Positions 8,609 to 16,764 of a stretch of DNA of 64,000 nt are shown in pieces. The notes beneath the pieces were generated by a model, which worked only from the letters and a program-made list of their open reading frames with translations, searched no databases and was not told the DNA's origin. This stretch comes from Bradyrhizobium aeschynomenes (GTDB lineage Bacteria > Pseudomonadota > Alphaproteobacteria > Rhizobiales > Xanthobacteraceae): assembly GCF_013178945.1 (NCBI RefSeq), contig NZ_JABFDM010000019.1:1-64000 (forward strand). The letters run 5' to 3'. The translations under genes and the position numbers were made by a program. The stretch's first letter is position 1. The number at the start of each line of letters is the position of its first letter.

Positions 8609-11149
8609 GTGCCACCTCGCGTCTCATCAGCCCCACCCGACGACCGCGCCGCGCTGCCGGACCATGTCACCCGATGGTTCGCCGCGCGCGGCTGGGCGCC
8701 GCGTGCCCATCAGCTGGCGCTGCTGGACAAGGCGCGTGCGCAGCGCTCGGCGCTGCTGATTGCTCCAACCGGCGCCGGCAAGACGCTGGCGGGGTTCCTG
8801 CCCACCTTGGTCGAGCTGGGTGACAAACCAACAGCGCGATCCGTCGCCCGTCCCGCCGGCCTGCACACGCTCTACATCTCGCCGTTGAAGGCGCTCGCCG
8901 TCGACATTGCCCGCAATCTCGACGCGCCGATCTCCGAGATGGGGTTGCCGATCAAGGTCGAGACCCGCACCGGCGACACGCCGGCGACACGCAAGCAGCG
9001 CCAGCGCCGCTACCCGCCGGACATCCTGCTGACGACGCCCGAGCAGCTCGCGCTGCTGCTGGCCTCCGACGATGCGCCGTTTCTGTTTTCCTCGCTGAAG
9101 CGCGTCGTGCTCGACGAGCTGCATGCGCTCGTCACCTCCAAGCGTGGCGATCTGTTGTCGCTCGGGCTGGCGCGGCTGTGGCGGCTCGCGCCCGAGATGC
9201 GCATGATCGGGCTGTCGGCGACGGTGGCCGAGCCCGATCAGCTCGCGCGCTTCCTGGTGCCGCAGCCAGTTGATGCCGAGGCGGCCGCGGATGTCGTCGT
9301 CGCCGGCGGCGCCGCGCAGCCGGTCGTCGAGATGCTCGACACGCGCGAACGCCTGCCCTGGGCCGGCCACACCGCGCGTCACGCGATGGCCGAGATGTAT
9401 GAGCTGATCAAGGCCAACAAGACCACGCTCGTCTTCGTCAACACCCGCAGCCAAGCCGAGATGCTGTTCCAGGAGTTCTGGCGCATCAACGACGACAATC
9501 TCGCCATCGCGCTTCACCACGGCTCGCTCGACGTCGCCCAGCGGCGCAAGGTCGAGGACGCGATGGCCGCGGGCAAATTGCGCGGCGTGGTCTGTACCTC
9601 CTCGCTCGATCTCGGCGTGGATTGGGGTGACGTCGATCTCGTCATCAATGTCGGCGCGCCCAAGGGCTGCTCGCGGCTGATGCAGCGCATCGGCCGCGCC
9701 AATCACCGGCTCGACGAGGCCTCGCGCGCGGTGCTGGTGCCGGCCAATCGCTTCGAGGTGCTGGAATGCTCGGTCGCGATCGACGCCGTCGCCGACAATG
9801 CGCAGGACACGCCGCCCTTGCGCACCGGCGCGCTGGATGTGCTGGCGCAGCATGTGCTCGGCTGCGCCTGCGGCGAGCCGTTCGCGAGCGACGAGCTCTA
9901 TGCTGAAGTGATCGCGGCTGCGCCCTATGCGACGCTGTCACGCGCCGATTTCGACGATGTCGTCGATTTCGTCGCGTCCGGCGGCTACGCGCTGAAGACC
10001 TATGAGCGCTTCGCCCGCATCAAGCAGGATGCGAAAGGGCGCTGGCGTGTCGCCAATCCGAAGGTGCGGCAGAGCTATCGGCTGAATGTCGGCACCATCG
10101 TCGAGGAGGCGATGCTCAAGGTGCGGCTGGTGCGCTCGCGCGCCGGGGCCAAGGGGGGCACCACAGGCGCGATCGCGCGCGGCGGCCGGCTGCTGGGTGA
10201 GATCGAGGAGTACTTCATCGAGGGCCTGACGCAAGGCGACACCTTCGTGTTCGGCGGCGAGATCGTGCGCTACGAGGCGCTGGCCGAGGATCAGGTCTAT
10301 GTGTCGCGCGCCAACGATGCCGATCCCAAGGTCCCATCCTACATGGGCGGCAAGTTTCCACTCTCGACCTATCTCGCCGAGCGCGTGCGCGGCCTGCTCG
10401 ACGATAACAGCGCCTGGTCGCAACTCCCCGACCAGGTGCGCGATTGGCTGGCCTTGCAGAAGGACGTCTCGCGCATTCCGGCGCAGCGTGAGCTGCTGGT
10501 GGAAACCTTCCCGCGCTCCAACAAGCACTATCTCGTCTGCTATCCGTTCGAGGGCCGGCTCGCGCATCAGACGCTCGGCATGCTGCTGACGCGGCGGCTG
10601 GAGCGGGCGCGTGCCCGGCCGCTCGGATTCGTCGCCAACGAATATGCGCTGGCGGTCTGGGGGCTCGGCGACATGTCGCTGATGACCGCGCAGGGCCGGC
10701 TCGACCTCGCGGCGCTGTTCGATCCGGACATGCTGGGCGACGATCTCGAGGCCTGGCTCGACGAGTCCGCGCTGATGAAGCGCACGTTCCGCTCCTGCGC
10801 GATCATCTCCGGCCTGATCGCGCGGCGCTCGACGACGGAAGAGAAGACGCGGCGGCAGGTGCTGTTCTCGACCGATCTCGTCTACGACGTGCTGCGCCGG
10901 CATCAGCCCGATCACATGCTGTTGCGCGCCGCCCGCGCCGACGCCGCCACCGGCCTGCTCGATCTGAGGCGTCTGGGTGATATGCTGGCGCGCATCGAGG
11001 GCCGAATCACCCATCGCCCGCTCGATCGCGTCTCGCCTCTGGCGGTGCCGGTGATGCTGGAAATCGGCCGCGAATCCGTCTATGGCGAGGCCGCCGACGA
11101 GCTCCTGGCGGAAGCCGCCGAGGAACTCGTGAAGGAGGCGATGGGGTAG
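8609..11149 (+). CDS. Ligase-associated DNA damage response DEXH-box helicase (Lhr-like)
   Basis: An 846-residue superfamily 2 helicase related to Lhr, the motor of the bacterial ligase-associated repair set. RecA1 has the Walker A APTGAGKTLAGF (about 52-63) and the DEXH box VVLDELHAL (about 166-174), then GLSATVAEP (motif III). RecA2 carries FVNTRSQAEM, SSLDLGVDWGDVD and QRIGRANHRLDEASR (motif VI). The C-terminal third holds the Lhr winged-helix/beta-barrel core typical of the family. The start is a GTG at 8609 with no strong ribosome site; the first folded helix begins some 15 residues later, so a slightly later start is possible. It is followed by pdeM after 45 bp and is presumably co-transcribed with it. 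Confidence 0.93.
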   Translation: MPPRVSSAPPDDRAALPDHVTRWFAARGWAPRAHQLALLDKARAQRSALLIAPTGAGKTLAGFLPTLVELGDKPTARSVARPAGLHTLYISPLKALAVDIARNLDAPISEMGLPIKVETRTGDTPATRKQRQRRYPPDILLTTPEQLALLLASDDAPFLFSSLKRVVLDELHALVTSKRGDLLSLGLARLWRLAPEMRMIGLSATVAEPDQLARFLVPQPVDAEAAADVVVAGGAAQPVVEMLDTRERLPWAGHTARHAMAEMYELIKANKTTLVFVNTRSQAEMLFQEFWRINDDNLAIALHHGSLDVAQRRKVEDAMAAGKLRGVVCTSSLDLGVDWGDVDLVINVGAPKGCSRLMQRIGRANHRLDEASRAVLVPANRFEVLECSVAIDAVADNAQDTPPLRTGALDVLAQHVLGCACGEPFASDELYAEVIAAAPYATLSRADFDDVVDFVASGGYALKTYERFARIKQDAKGRWRVANPKVRQSYRLNVGTIVEEAMLKVRLVRSRAGAKGGTTGAIARGGRLLGEIEEYFIEGLTQGDTFVFGGEIVRYEALAEDQVYVSRANDADPKVPSYMGGKFPLSTYLAERVRGLLDDNSAWSQLPDQVRDWLALQKDVSRIPAQRELLVETFPRSNKHYLVCYPFEGRLAHQTLGMLLTRRLERARARPLGFVANEYALAVWGLGDMSLMTAQGRLDLAALFDPDMLGDDLEAWLDESALMKRTFRSCAIISGLIARRSTTEEKTRRQVLFSTDLVYDVLRRHQPDHMLLRAARADAATGLLDLRRLGDMLARIEGRITHRPLDRVSPLAVPVMLEIGRESVYGEAADELLAEAAEELVKEAMG

Positions 11150-11194
11150 GCGAGAAGCGAGGCGGATTTGCGGGGGGCTGTCTGCGTATCGGGC

Positions 11195-11851
11195 ATGATG
11201 GACGTCGCCGGCACCGCGCTGCGCGTCGATCTTTCCGGTGCGCTCGTCTGGGACGAGCAGCGCCTGCTCGTCGTCTCCGATCTGCATCTGGAAAAAGGTT
11301 CGAGTTACGCGTCGCGCGGCACCCTGCTGCCGCCGTTCGACACGGTCGCGACCCTGCGCCGGCTCGAAGCCGTGATCGCGCACTACGATCCCCGCACCGT
11401 GATCGCGCTCGGCGACAGTTTTCATGATCGCGACGCGCATACCCGCCTGACCGGCGACGACCGCGCCTGCATCGCCAACCTGCAGGTCGGCCGCGACTGG
11501 ATCTGGATCACCGGCAACCACGATCCGGCGCCGCGCGGCGTCGGCGGCGAGCTCGCCGATGAAATCACGCTCGGCGCCGTCACCTTCCGCCATGAGCCGA
11601 CCGGCGCGCCCGGCGAGATCGCCGGCCATCTGCATCCCAAGGCCCGCGTGGCGACCCGCGCGCGCACGCTGGAGCGCCGCTGCTTCGTCTCCGACGGCGC
11701 GTGCGCGGTGATGCCGGCGTTCGGCGCCTACGCCGGCGGCCTCAGCGTGCGCGACGCGGCGTTCGCCAAGCTGTTCCCGAAGCGCGCGTTCACCGCGCAT
11801 GTGCTGGGCGATACGAGGCTGCACAGCATCGCTGCGGCGAGGTGTTATTAG
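11195..11851 (+). CDS. pdeM: Ligase-associated DNA damage response endonuclease PdeM
   Basis: A 218-residue calcineurin-like metallophosphoesterase. Metal-binding motifs appear in order: VVSDLHLEKG (about 31-40), IALGDSFHD (about 73-81), ITGNHD (about 106-111), FRHEP and GHLHPK (about 145-150). PdeM is the phosphoesterase member of the ligase/Lhr/exonuclease set, proposed to act on nucleic-acid ends. I placed the start at the ATG at 11195; another ATG follows at once, and a TTG nine codons earlier is possible. It lies 45 bp behind the helicase. Confidence 0.92.
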   Translation: MMDVAGTALRVDLSGALVWDEQRLLVVSDLHLEKGSSYASRGTLLPPFDTVATLRRLEAVIAHYDPRTVIALGDSFHDRDAHTRLTGDDRACIANLQVGRDWIWITGNHDPAPRGVGGELADEITLGAVTFRHEPTGAPGEIAGHLHPKARVATRARTLERRCFVSDGACAVMPAFGAYAGGLSVRDAAFAKLFPKRAFTAHVLGDTRLHSIAAARCY

Positions 11852-11941
11852 TTGGACGCATAGTGCTGTGAGTTAGGCGGAATGGTCAAAGTCGATCATT
11901 CAGTTTTTGAAGCGTTGATGCCTGCCGTAGGCACCGCTGCG

Positions 11942-11969
11942 CCCTCTCCCCCGCTTGCGGGGAGAGGGA
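11942..11969. repeat. Short GC-rich hairpin (CCCTCTCCC type C)
   Basis: CCCTCTCCCC and its inverse GGGGAGAGGG pair around CGCTTGC. It lies between the convergent ends of pdeM and the LysR gene, so it could act as a two-way transcription end even though no T run follows. The core is shared with repeats at 4.4 and 59.7-59.8 kb. Confidence 0.6.
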
Positions 11970-11992
11970 ACACGCTGCCCGCGTGGCGATAA

Positions 11993-12871
11993 CTACGCCG
12001 CCTTCGCCTGCACCTTCTCGCAGAACTCCGCCAGCCGATCCGCCAGCCGCAACGTCGCCGGGCTCGCATCGGGCGATGCCACCAGAGCGACCTCGGTGCG
12101 GTCGATCGGCGCAAAGCCCTCGCGCGCCGTCAGCACGCGATGCTCCGACTGCACCGACATCTCGGAGAGAATGCTCAGGCCCATCCCGGCCGCAATCGCA
12201 GCCTGGACCGCGGCGAGGCTCGACGACGTGTAGGCCATGTGCCAGGCGCGGCCCGCGGCTTCCAGCGCGTGGATCGCGCGGGTGCGATAGAGGCAGCCGA
12301 GCGGAAAGCCGATCAGCGGCAGCGAGCGGGCGTCGAGGTCGATCGGATGGCTCCTGCTGGTCACCCAATGGACCTGCTCGGGCCAGGCCGCGATCGCCGC
12401 GGGTGCATCGTCGACCCCGCGCTTGAGCAGCGCGAGGTCGAGATCGCCGCGCTCGATGTCGCGCTTCAGGTTGAGACTCTGGTCGGCGCGCACGTCGAGC
12501 CGCAGATCGGGATGAGCGCGCGAGAATGCGGCGAGCAGCTTGGCGAGCCTGTAGGCGGCAAAATCCTCGGGGATTCCGAGCTTCACCGCGCCGGCCGGAC
12601 CCGGCCGGGCCACGACGTCGCGCGCTTCTTCCGCAAGCGCCAGCAGGCGCCGGGCATAGGACAACAGCCGCTCGCCGGCTTCCGTCGGGGTGACCTCGCG
12701 GCCGTCGCGGTTGAGCAGCGTCTGTCCGAGATCCTCCTCGAGGCGCCGGATCTGCTGGCTCACGGTCGATTGCGTGCGGTGGACGCGCTCGCCGGCGCGG
12801 GTGAAGCCGCCGGCCTCGACCACCGAGACGAAGCTGCGCAAGAGGTCCAGATCGAGCATCGGAACCGCCAT
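11993..12871 (-). CDS. LysR family transcriptional regulator
   Basis: A 292-residue LysR-type regulator. The N-terminal winged helix reads LDLLRSFVSVVEAGGFTRAG, then RVHRTQSTVSQQIRRLEEDLG (about 6-48), followed by the linker helix and a two-lobe effector-binding domain that begins near residue 90 (GAVKLGIPEDFA). It stands head-to-head with the EamA exporter gene (84 bp between starts), the usual arrangement for a LysR protein controlling the neighbour. A small GACT-CTC-AGTC dyad lies at 12885-12895 in the gap. The start could also be a GTG four codons earlier or an ATG four codons later. Confidence 0.88.
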   Translation of the reverse strand: MAVPMLDLDLLRSFVSVVEAGGFTRAGERVHRTQSTVSQQIRRLEEDLGQTLLNRDGREVTPTEAGERLLSYARRLLALAEEARDVVARPGPAGAVKLGIPEDFAAYRLAKLLAAFSRAHPDLRLDVRADQSLNLKRDIERGDLDLALLKRGVDDAPAAIAAWPEQVHWVTSRSHPIDLDARSLPLIGFPLGCLYRTRAIHALEAAGRAWHMAYTSSSLAAVQAAIAAGMGLSILSEMSVQSEHRVLTAREGFAPIDRTEVALVASPDASPATLRLADRLAEFCEKVQAKAA

Positions 12872-12955
12872 TCGAAATTCCACTGACTCTCAGTCTATCA
12901 TTTAATTTCCAGATGGGGAAGAACAGCCCTACGTCGGCGGTGAAGGAGACCGCCG

Positions 12956-13876
12956 ATGTCGTCCGTTTCATCTCCGGCTGCCGTGAGTCCGATGAAGTCC
13001 AGCCTGCTGCCGCTCGAAATTGGCCTGTTCTGCCTGTTGTGGAGCTTCGCCTTCGTCGCCGGCAAGATCGGCGTGACCTATTGTCCGCCGCTGCTGCTGC
13101 TCGCGGCGCGGTTCTCGCTGGCCGGTGTACTGATCCTTGTGATCCCGATGATCCGCGGCGAGCTGCGGATGAGCTGGCGCGATGCCGCGGTGTTCGCGAT
13201 CATCGGCATCGCCAACAACGCGCTCTATCTTGGCCTCGGCTACACCGGCCTGCAGACGGTGTCGGCCGGGCTCGGCGGCCTGATCGTGTCGGCGAATCCG
13301 GTGTTCACGGCGGTGTTCGCCGCGCTGCTGCTGGGCGAGCCGCTCACCTTTCGCAAGGTCGCAGGGCTCGCGCTCGGCACCCTCGGCGTCGCGATGATCG
13401 TGTGGCACCGCATGTCGGTCGGCACCGACCAGCTCGAAGGCATCCTCTACACGCTGGCGGCGCTGGCCTCGATCGTCACCGGCACCATCCTGTTCAAGCA
13501 GCTCGCGCCGAAGGGCAGCCTGTGGGTCGGCAACGGCATCCAGAACCTCTCGGCCGGCCTCGTGCTGTGGCCGGTCGCACTCGGCAGCTTGAGCATTCAC
13601 GACGAGATCGTGCTGAATGCGCAGCTCATCGGCGCCTTTGCCTACCTGGTGCTCGGCGGCTCGATCCTCGCTTACGTGCTCTGGTTCCATCTCCTGAAGG
13701 TGTGTGGCGCGACCGCGGCCAGCGCCTATCATTTCGTGATGCCGCCGCTGGCGATGATCTTCGCCTTCCTGGTGCTCGGCGAGCACGTCGCGCTGCAGGA
13801 TCTGCTCGGCGTCATCCCGGTCGCGATCGGCATCTATCTGGTCACGCGGGCGCCCGCACGGGCACCGGCGGCCTAG
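12956..13876 (+). CDS. EamA/DMT family transporter
   Basis: A 306-residue inner-membrane protein with ten predicted helices in two EamA repeats (about 20-150 and 160-300). Typical DMT segments are LEIGLFCLLWSFAFVAGKIG, GLGGLIVSANPVFTAVFAAL with the LLGEPLTFRK end of the first repeat, and LVLGEHVALQDLLGVIPVAI in the second. Likely a metabolite or amino-acid exporter, controlled by the divergent LysR gene. AAGGAGAC lies seven bases before the ATG. Its stop codon overlaps the stop of the convergent TIGR02186 gene: the four bases CTAG at 13873-13876 serve as TAG on both strands. Confidence 0.88.
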   Translation: MSSVSSPAAVSPMKSSLLPLEIGLFCLLWSFAFVAGKIGVTYCPPLLLLAARFSLAGVLILVIPMIRGELRMSWRDAAVFAIIGIANNALYLGLGYTGLQTVSAGLGGLIVSANPVFTAVFAALLLGEPLTFRKVAGLALGTLGVAMIVWHRMSVGTDQLEGILYTLAALASIVTGTILFKQLAPKGSLWVGNGIQNLSAGLVLWPVALGSLSIHDEIVLNAQLIGAFAYLVLGGSILAYVLWFHLLKVCGATAASAYHFVMPPLAMIFAFLVLGEHVALQDLLGVIPVAIGIYLVTRAPARAPAA

Positions 13877-14658
13877 TCCCTTCGGAACACGATCGAGGCC
13901 ATCCATCCGGTCATCAGCGCCATCGCGGCCGTGACGAGGCCGTAGACGAAGCCGTTCTGCCGCGCCGACGTCGCGACGAACTGCTCGAAGCCGACCTTGA
14001 CGATTTCGAACGCGGTCTCCGTCTTGGTGACGAGCGTACCATCCGCGAGCAGCTTGATCTCGACCTCATAGGTGCCGATCGGCACCGCCGCGGGCAGGGG
14101 AATGCCGGTGCGGAACAGCGTGGGCGTCAGGAACGTCACCGCGGACGTGTCCTCGCGATACAGGCCATGCTGCGACTGCAGTCGCACGAAGGCGCTGCGG
14201 AACGCGTCGTTCGGCACCACGTCGGCATAGTCGGGGCCGACGCGCTGAGTCAGCAGCACGTTGTTGAGCCCGAGCTGCTGGCGGCGCTGCACCTCGGACG
14301 CGGCCATGGCGTCGAACGGCCGGTTGGCGAACAATGCGAGATAGCCCGGCACTTTCAGGAACTGGCGCGAGTCGGTGTTGATCCAGATCCCGAATTTGCG
14401 CTCCTTGCGCCGCGTCACCATGTCGGCGCGCGGCCCGCGCACGGTGACGACGAGATCATAAGCGGCGGCGGTCCGGCTCGCCGGCGTCTGTGCGTCCTTC
14501 TCGACCGAGCCGAACAGCACCAGCTCCTCGCCGGAATAATTCGGCGTCACCGTGACGCGGTGATTGGACACCGAGACGATCAGACGCTCCGCATGCGCCG
14601 AGGCCGCGCCGGCGAGCAGCAGCGTCAGGGTGAGGGCAGCGAGGCGGCAGGGGGTCAT
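13873..14658 (-). CDS. TIGR02186 family protein, predicted cell-envelope partner of TauE/SafE
   Basis: A 261-residue protein with a signal peptide (LAALTLTLLLAGAASAHA), a long periplasmic beta-rich domain starting ERLIVSVSNHRVTVTPNYSG, and one C-terminal transmembrane helix (FVYGLVTAAMALMTGWMASI) ending FRRD. The fold and gene pairing match the TIGR02186 family, which is regularly found next to a TauE/SafE permease. The biochemical role is not known; an accessory of sulfur-compound or anion export is inferred from the pairing. Its ATG overlaps the TauE stop (ATGA at 14655-14658), so the two are translationally coupled. Confidence 0.82.
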   Translation of the reverse strand: MTPCRLAALTLTLLLAGAASAHAERLIVSVSNHRVTVTPNYSGEELVLFGSVEKDAQTPASRTAAAYDLVVTVRGPRADMVTRRKERKFGIWINTDSRQFLKVPGYLALFANRPFDAMAASEVQRRQQLGLNNVLLTQRVGPDYADVVPNDAFRSAFVRLQSQHGLYREDTSAVTFLTPTLFRTGIPLPAAVPIGTYEVEIKLLADGTLVTKTETAFEIVKVGFEQFVATSARQNGFVYGLVTAAMALMTGWMASIVFRRD

Positions 14659-15581
14659 TGACTGCCTCCCGTCTCGCGGATCGTGAACAGGTCCTCGGGC
14701 CGAATCACGAGCTCGATCGCGAAGCGGATGCCGACCGCGAGGATCAGCAGGCCGAGCAGCAGCCGCAACTGCTCGCCACGGATCATCTGCCCGGCGCGGG
14801 CGCCGAACTGCGCGCCGGTGACGCCGCCGACCATCAGGATCAGCGCCAGCACGGCATCGACCAGATGGTTGCTCATGGCGTGCAGCATGGTCGCGATCAT
14901 CATGGTGGCAAGCGTCAGCACCATCGAGGTGCCGATCACGGTCGAGGTCGGCACGCGCAGCAGATAGATCAGCAGCGGCACCAGGATGAAGCCGCCGCCG
15001 ATGCCCATCACGGCGCCGAGAAAGCCGATGAGGATGCCGATGCCGATCACCGGGATGACCGAGACGTAGATCTTGGAGCGCTTGAAGCGCATCTTCAGCG
15101 GCAGGCCATGGATCCAGACATGGCTGCCCGGACGGCGTACCGTGGCGGCCGCGCCCTGGCGTGCGCGCATGATCGCGCGCAAGCCTTCCCAGAACATCAC
15201 GCCGCCGACGCTCGTCAGCAGGACGACATAGGACAGCGCGATCATCAGATCGAGCTGGCCGAGCGAGCGCAGCAACGTGAAGGTGGCGACGCCGAGCGCG
15301 GTGCCCAGCGTGCCGCCGATCATCAGCACCAGCGCCAGCGAGGGATCGATCGCCCGCCGCCGCCAATAGGACAGCGCGCCGGAGAACGAGGACGCGGCGA
15401 TGTGGCTGGACACCGAGGCGACGGCCACCGCCGGCGTGATGCCCACGAAGATCAGGAGCGGGGTCATCAGGAAGCCGCCGCCGATGCCGAACATGCCGGA
15501 GACGAAGCCGACGGCCGCGCCCATCGCCAGCAGCAGGAAGATGTTGACCGGGATGTCGGCGATGGGAAGGTAGATCTGCAT
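14655..15581 (-). CDS. Sulfite exporter TauE/SafE family permease
   Basis: A 308-residue permease with eight or more helices. Both family signature repeats are visible: GFVSGMFGIGGGFLMTPLLI (about 21-40) and GFLGAVMGIGGGFILVPLLI (about 175-195). The family exports small organosulfur or sulfite-like anions; the substrate here is not known. A central soluble loop (about 110-165) carries RPGSHVWIHGLPLKMRFKRS, usual for the longer rhizobial members. I chose the ATG at 15581; a start at 15623 would add 14 Arg-rich residues. It is first in a two-gene operon with the TIGR02186 gene. Confidence 0.88.
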   Translation of the reverse strand: MQIYLPIADIPVNIFLLLAMGAAVGFVSGMFGIGGGFLMTPLLIFVGITPAVAVASVSSHIAASSFSGALSYWRRRAIDPSLALVLMIGGTLGTALGVATFTLLRSLGQLDLMIALSYVVLLTSVGGVMFWEGLRAIMRARQGAAATVRRPGSHVWIHGLPLKMRFKRSKIYVSVIPVIGIGILIGFLGAVMGIGGGFILVPLLIYLLRVPTSTVIGTSMVLTLATMMIATMLHAMSNHLVDAVLALILMVGGVTGAQFGARAGQMIRGEQLRLLLGLLILAVGIRFAIELVIRPEDLFTIRETGGSQ

Positions 15582-15737
15582 CCGCGCGGCCCTGCGAGCG
15601 TTCAACCGGAGCATCCCGCGCATGCGAAGCAGGTTGCTTGGTCCTGCATAACCGAAAACGGCGCCGAAGGGACCAAGGATTCCCGCGCGAACTCACATCG
15701 ACCGTGCCGAGCGGGGCGTGCGGCCCGTGCTGCCCAA

Positions 15738-16571
15738 TCAGAGAGCTTTGACCGGGGTCGTGACCAGCTTCATCGTCTCGGCCTCGCCCGGATCGAGCCA
15801 GCGGATGTCGCGGGTCTGCGACATGGCTTCGATGACCTGCGACGAAACGCCCATGCGCGTCATGTAGCCGAGGATTGCTCCGGTGACACGCTGGGTGTCG
15901 GCAACGGCATCTTGGCCCAGAGCTCGGCCTTGGGCCTCCGAGGTGAACCGGTGCACGCCGAGCGCCGATCCGTCGAGGCCGTAGCGGGTCTGGCCTCCCG
16001 CGAAGGCGAACACGCAGGCGCTGGCGCAGAAGCCGGCCCGAACCCGGCCGCCCTTGTCGGCCACGCCGACGGCGGTGGACAGACCGTGCGCCCGGATGAT
16101 CTCGCCCATCAGCACGCCCTGCTCGAGATTGCCGCCGGGGGAGGACAACAGAACCACGTCGCCGGGTTTCAGCTGCGACTCCTTGATCCGCTCGCGCAGC
16201 CAGATCGCTGCGGCCGGCCCGATGCGGCCGCTGACCGCGAGCACAGCGCGGCCGCCGCCAGCCTCAGCATTTGCCACCAGCGTGGAGGACAGGCTTGGCG
16301 AGACGTACTGGTCCATCCAGAACGACCAGGCGTCGGGTGCCGACAGGTCGCGATAGGCCCGGATGCCCGCGCTCAGCAGCAGAATCGTGAAGAAGACGGC
16401 CGATCCCAGCCGGCCCCATCGAAATCCCGGCCGCTGCGCGCCAGCTCCTCGCTGGACTTGCGGAGGCGGCGGGGCAGGGGTGAAGCCCGGCTGGGGCCGG
16501 GGCGCCACCCGCGGTCCGGTCGGCGAGTGCCGGAAGCCCATGCCTTCATGCTGCTCGTTCGCGCCCGACAC
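15738..16571 (-). CDS. Membrane-anchored ClpP/crotonase-fold periplasmic protein
   Basis: A 277-residue protein. Residues 1-50 are Pro/Gly/Gln-rich and presumably cytoplasmic, one helix follows (LGSAVFFTILLLSAGI, about 56-71), and the rest is extracytoplasmic. The soluble domain shows a ClpP/SppA-like pattern: LAVSGRIGPAAA, LLSSPGGNLEQGVLMGEIIR (about 143-162) and AGFCASACVFAFAGG (about 182-196), where the second serine lies at the place of the catalytic serine of ClpP-like proteases; a later histidine appears in GVHRFTSE. It resembles COG3904-type predicted periplasmic proteins. Protease activity is inferred from the fold only. Confidence 0.75.
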   Translation of the reverse strand: MSGANEQHEGMGFRHSPTGPRVAPRPQPGFTPAPPPPQVQRGAGAQRPGFRWGRLGSAVFFTILLLSAGIRAYRDLSAPDAWSFWMDQYVSPSLSSTLVANAEAGGGRAVLAVSGRIGPAAAIWLRERIKESQLKPGDVVLLSSPGGNLEQGVLMGEIIRAHGLSTAVGVADKGGRVRAGFCASACVFAFAGGQTRYGLDGSALGVHRFTSEAQGRALGQDAVADTQRVTGAILGYMTRMGVSSQVIEAMSQTRDIRWLDPGEAETMKLVTTPVKAL

Positions 16572-16764
16572 CCGACTGCACTCCTCCGCGGCATCCGAAC
16601 GACACCGGCAAGATATCTATAACGTTCAACGGTGCCACACTATGGCGTGCGGGCGCGCGTCGTCCGGGATTCTGCGCCAATGATTGTGGGCTCGTGCAAA
16701 AGGGCGCCACGATCGTGACGCCCTTGCTGTCGCCCCCCTTGTCGGGGCTGAACGAAAGTTTGGA

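Noticed and set aside
8627-9853. 408-residue frame opposite the helicase gene
   Set aside because: Typical antisense shadow in GC-rich DNA, rich in Arg, Gln, His and Gly; the plus strand carries all helicase motifs.
9938-11824. 628-residue minus-strand frame across helicase and pdeM
   Set aside because: Antisense shadow with biased composition; both plus-strand genes are certain.
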